DNA from: Cycas panzhihuaensis
Lineage: Eukaryota; Cycadophyta
Direction: 5' to 3'
DNA length: 64,000 nucleotides
NCBI GenBank assembly: GCA_023213395.1
Contig: CM041465.1
Span: 216,511,741 to 216,575,740, forward strand
The position numbers were made by a program, and so were the translations under genes. Under the pieces are notes generated by a model that saw nothing but the letters and a program-made list of their open reading frames with translations, did no database searches and had not been told where the DNA came from. Below, piece after piece: positions 59,921-64,000 of the stretch. Each line of letters begins with the position of its first letter. Positions within the stretch are counted from its first letter, which is position 1.

Positions 59921-60841
59921 TCATCGATAGAGTCCCCACACGTGGTTCACCACCGTCATCCCCCCATCCACTACAAGGTTGTGACCACTTACACATTTGG
60001 CCTCGTCGCTCGCTAAATACAGCGCGGCTTCCGCTACATCTAGAGGTTTTAGAGTTGGGCCCTTCAAGTTGGCAACGCCATCACAAAAATTTTCCACGTT
60101 TAACCTGTCCTCTTCCGTAAAAGACCCTCCGGCATCTGCCACGTATTGCACGGTGATGGCGGTAGCTATGGCGTTGGGTGACACGCAGTTAACCCTGACA
60201 CCGTGTTTTCCCAGGTCAGCAGCCCCGTTCCTAGTCAGCCCGATAACCGCATGTTTGGACGCGGTGTACGCGTAGGAGGTGATTCCACCCAACAATCCCC
60301 CGACGCTTGCCGTCGAAATTATCGAACCTTTTTTCCTCGGAATCATGACCCGCGCCGCGTGTTTAATCCCCAGCATCACCCCCCTTGCGTTCACGCTCAT
60401 CAGCCTATCGAATTCCTCCACGTCATAATCCACTACGCTCTTAACCTGGCGCCTGTCAGCAATGCCCGCGTTGTTGAACATGATGTCCAGCTGGCCGTGC
60501 ATCCGAACGGCCACGTCAACCGCTGCGCTGACATGCTCCTCCTTGCTGACATCACAATACACGTATGTGGCCAGATCGACGCCAATGTCTTCGCAGAGCT
60601 TCTTGCCAACGGATTCCTCTGCGATGTCTGCAACTATGACCTTCGCTCCGTGTTCCGCGAAGAGCCGAGAGGTGGCTTCTCCGATCCCGCCTGTTCCGCC
60701 TGTGATTATTGCAACCTTTCCCTCCAATCTGCGAACAGAGATGTAAGTAACAAAGAGAAGCTCGAAATTGAAAAATAGAAGATGAATTCGTGTTCGTATT
60801 TACCTTTTCTTAGCACCCGCAGCAGCAACCTCTTCGGCCAT
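59921..60841 (-). CDS. short-chain dehydrogenase/reductase (SDR110C-like), 281 aa, 2 exons
   Basis: Exon 1 is 60841-60804 (MAEEVAAAGAKK plus two bases), the intron 60803-60729 (GTAAAT...TTCGCAG, 75 bp), and exon 2 60728-59921. The junction restores 'KKRLEGKVAIITGG', the usual N-terminus of plant secoisolariciresinol-dehydrogenase-like SDRs. Rossmann motif TGGTGGIG is at residues 22-29 and Asp47 favours NAD(H). NNAG is at 98-101. The catalytic set is Asn126, Ser154, Tyr167 and Lys171 (YTASK). The C-terminus 'GHNLVVDGGMTVVN' is typical. Length matches the family (about 260-300 aa) and no damage is seen. It is probably a soluble cytosolic oxidoreductase of specialised metabolism (lignan, terpenoid or alkaloid alcohols); xanthoxin dehydrogenase (ABA2-like) relatives are possible. 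The substrate cannot be read from sequence. Confidence 0.93.
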
Positions 60842-60915
60842 GATTTGCTTAGTGCCCGTGCTTCGATGCAGAAACAGAAAGTAAGTTCTGGTTACGAGTA
60901 CCGTCCAGGTTACAC

Positions 60916-60922
60916 ATTTATA
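60916..60922 (-). promoter_or_regulatory. TATA box of the SDR gene
   Basis: TATAAAT on the minus strand within TGTATAAATGTG, 75 nt upstream of the ATG (60841). A transcription start about 30 nt downstream would leave a 5' leader of roughly 45 nt. Confidence 0.6.
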
Positions 60923-61377
60923 CAGATTGACATCCACAACAACCATCGTAACCGTCAACATTATTGCTGCTATTGTAATTAAGAAAGCCGTAAATATTGA
61001 CGGAAGTGTCCTCCGTCCTTACCAAATCGTTTGTCGGACAGATGTTCCACTTTTCCAATCTTTAATTATCTTTCAGTGAGCTTCCCTGTCGGAGACTCGG
61101 GCTTTTTGAGGTTCGAAATGGCATTTATCATCGTCAAAATGGAGTGAACGTATCATACAGTATGGCATTCATAACTATAGCCCATTTTAATTTTCCTTTT
61201 TAACTGCAGTTACAATTCAAACCACTTGAAAGGGGTAGAAGCGAATGGGTATAGACGGAAATGCAAAGGTTCACCGAGCCCGTGAGTACATCCAATGGGT
61301 TCGATAGATTTGCGCCACGTATGCAAACTTATCTTTCTGTTTGTCCCCATCATATCTCAATCAAATACCTAGAAATT

Positions 61378-61447
61378 CCTCAATATGGTTAGTGGTTAAT
61401 GGACGACCAGAGCCTCAATATGGTTAGTGGTTAGCGGACGACCGGCG
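61378..61447. repeat. 35-bp tandem duplication upstream of the SDR gene
   Basis: Two adjacent copies (61378-61412, 61413-61447), each starting CCTCAATATGGTTAGTGGTT and differing at a few positions. They lie about 0.5 kb upstream of the SDR TATA box. Confidence 0.8.
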
Positions 61448-64000
61448 CAGGGCAGCACCGAAGTCGTAGAAGTATACTTTTCTCACATTTTGGATGTTGT
61501 ACTGACTTTTTTTTTTGGGAGTTCCATAGCTGACTGTCCCTTGATGTAATTATTTAATGCACCTTTCACTGTCGAGTCGTCGTCAAAGTCGTTGGAGAAA
61601 ATGAAATATATGATATAAATATGTCCAAACCCAAGTTCACACCAAATGAACTTATTCTATGGTGGTCCCATGGGAGGGGGGCTCCTCAAAAGTCTAAGCA
61701 GTCGTGCTAAAACTTTTTATGAGTCCACACTAGGTGATGTGGTTCCATGCGGTAGCTATCTCTCTCCAACATTGCAAATTATAACTAAAATTCTAACCAC
61801 AAAAGGCTAAAAGAGAGTGGATTCCTAAGCAAATCTTGACTCGATTAATTGTCATTAGTTTCTTGCCAAACAAAAAAAAAGGCGGGAAATGAAACAACAA
61901 ATCAAAAGAAGACATGTCGGCTAAGTTTTGCCTAAATAGTAGGTACTTATCCCAGAGCCCTATTTCAAGTGTTATTCAAAAAAGTCAATTGGTATGCATT
62001 CCACTCCACCTTTTACAAAAAAGATTTTGTTTTTTTCCTATGAACAAATTACACTAATATCTATGCAACCTAAAATCTGTTAAAACTCAAAGTTTAACAA
62101 CACGCATAAGACTTTGCAATTAGTCTTGTTCACTACATTACTTTAAATATTGCATGGCTTTGTCCCTTTTGCAAAACCATATAAATTACCACATTTGGCT
62201 GGAATGTGGTGAGACTTCACCACATGAGAGTAGGTTAGTTAGTAAAAGGTAAAAATTAAGATAATAAGTTAAGAGAATTATATAATAGAAAAATAAGAGA
62301 TTAGTTGACTTTAAAGTAGAGGAATATAATATTAAGAGAAGTTAGTGTTAATAAGAGATGTCTCAGCATATAAATTCCATTTCTATGTATTAGATGTTAT
62401 GTTAATGAATATTTGTTCTTATGAAAATTTATATTCGTATCTTCTTTGTTTCTCTTTTAAGTGTTTTCTATATCCACCTTTTATTCCATCTGCCTCCATG
62501 GGTTTTCTTACTCTTATTTTAAATATTATAAAGGCAACAGGATCAAGCCTATTATAGTTGGAGTGGTGACTAAGAATTTGCAGTAGTGCATAGAAGCATT
62601 TATTCGATAAAAAGAATGATACAACTATCTCAAAAGTCATGCTCGAGTTATTCTCAACACTGGAGATAACACTTCATTTTTTCCTATGTCTGCAATAGAT
62701 TTCATATATTTGAGATTGCAAACATCTTTTCCACATATTGGCAACTATATGTAGCGAATTTCAAAGGATTTGGTAGAGAAATGGCTAAGAAATAGTCGTC
62801 CAAACCCTCATGACTAATCACCTAATTTTTAACAAGGTTTAGCTAATAAAATCATCTTACTCATTGTCATTTTCCTTGATTTGAAACTACAAAAGAGGTT
62901 TTGCAAGCAATTTGGAAGTGGGTTTCAATCCATTTTGTGTCATATCACCAAATCAATGAGTTACACTTGATCCAACCTCCACGACCCTCATCACCGCTAA
63001 AAAATGTTGAATTTTTTTTAGTAAAACTTATTTATTGATATGTTGTAAGGTTTGAAATTGCATTAAATTATTTTTCATAGTTGGTAAAGTTTGTTGGGGG
63101 TCATATGAGTGATAAGGAGCAAAGTTCAAAGGGGTTTCATTACAATTTATACCCATTTTTTATTTTTTTGAAGACCTGTTGGTGGTAATTTGCTCATATC
63201 TTTTTACTAAAGCATCAGATTATAGTATCGTTAGTTGCATTGGGTAGCTAACCCGTAGGATTTCCAACAAAGTGGTCATATGAGTATCTTGGGTTCATAT
63301 TTGATGCACTCCTTGTAGGTCAAATTTAATGGAGAAAAAATTCAATAGCTTTTGATATATGGTATCTCCAACTTCCAAGCATTAACACTCAACAATTTGA
63401 GGTCCAATTTTAGTGAATTATTTTTTGAATCTATATATTTTTTCCTCATCTACACTTCTACTTTTATACATTTTTTGAAAAAATGAAAAAAAGTTGATGT
63501 AAAGAAAGGTCTTGTAGTTTCATACCGCTTTATATTATACATTTTGTTTTATTATTATGGTCTTTCAGACTTTAACTAGCATGCGATTGCTCTTGAGGCT
63601 ATAGAGCTCATTTTCCTTGTTAAAATATCTTTATTAAAAAGAAAAAAACATCACAACTACACTCCCCCATTTCAATCTTTACGGCTTAGTCACTTTTGGT
63701 GATTGCCTTACAGACTTCCTCTTATACTTCCGGCTATGTGTTGTAGGTTAAGCAAGGTGAACTCTTAGAGGAGCTAAATCATTTGATAAGAGAAGTCCAA
63801 GATCTCTCACCCATGCAGCATAAATATAAAACCACTAAACACTCAACCATACAACATCTAAGCAAAAGCATCCCCAAGCAGCATAAGCATACTTCAAAGG
63901 AGCCATCACCCAGCTTGCAGGAACATTTGGGTGCTAATTATTGTGGATCCATGATTTACTACACCATGGGTCCTCATTTCTTTAATAATAATATCCATTC
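61448..64000. other. AT-rich intergenic DNA without a recognisable gene
   Basis: Only short ORFs occur (70 aa at 62345-62557 and its overlap), with no family motif. I see no LTR termini, transposase motif, tRNA or long inverted repeat. Homopolymer T and A runs are common. Confidence 0.6.

Noticed and set aside
60203-60778. 191-aa plus-strand ORF across the SDR gene
   Set aside because: It is the complement of the SDR coding sequence, produced by GC-rich codon use. The minus strand has all SDR motifs and a consistent intron.

Overview
This window is nuclear DNA of a seed plant. Two things show it: a small plant-type short-chain dehydrogenase gene with a GT-AG intron near the right end, and about 58 kb of nested Ty1/copia and Ty3/gypsy LTR retrotransposons. 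The very long LTRs (about 2.6 to 2.8 kb), the Tat-like element architecture and the depth of decay would fit a gymnosperm. That placement is inference; nothing in the window fixes the species.

Layout. 1-3497 is the 3' part of a decayed Ty1/copia element (protease remnant, GAG-pre-integrase, integrase, RT, RNase H, polypurine tract, 3' LTR). Its LTR is followed directly by a primer-binding site and about 2.8 kb of non-coding DNA ending in a second polypurine tract and LTR (6279-6739). This looks like a non-autonomous partner sharing a hybrid LTR. A 3.6 kb unit (4584-8207) is tandemly duplicated. The second copy begins at 8208, is broken at 8328, and resumes at 55897. The 47.5 kb between is a nest of three related Ty3/gypsy elements, called here E1, E2 and E3. 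E1 (8329-55891, minus strand) is the oldest. E2 (21389-35240, plus strand) sits in E1's gag with a perfect 5-bp target duplication. E3 (38450-55083, plus strand) sits in E1's 5' LTR, and the intact E1 LTR supplies the matching empty site.

Shared plan of E1/E2/E3, read on the genomic-RNA strand: LTR, PBS, gag, protease, (RT, gypsy RNase H, integrase), a spacer with a roughly 177-bp block, a gene on the OPPOSITE strand, a free-standing second RNase H ORF of exactly 423 nt, polypurine tract, LTR. The opposite-strand gene has its own TATA promoter, three coding exons and two introns whose predicted splices give the same protein reading in all three copies. It encodes a plant-mobile-domain-like region, an acidic Ser/Pro-rich linker and a charged coiled-coil-like tail. 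E2 lacks RT, RNase H and integrase entirely. E3 keeps the whole pol in one reading frame, interrupted only by in-frame stops.

The only likely functional host gene is the NAD(P)-dependent SDR at 59921-60841 (minus strand), with a TATA box, a 38-nt first coding exon, a 75-bp intron and a candidate poly(A) signal. 61-64 kb is AT-rich intergenic DNA in which I recognise no gene. I saw no tRNA, rRNA or CRISPR.
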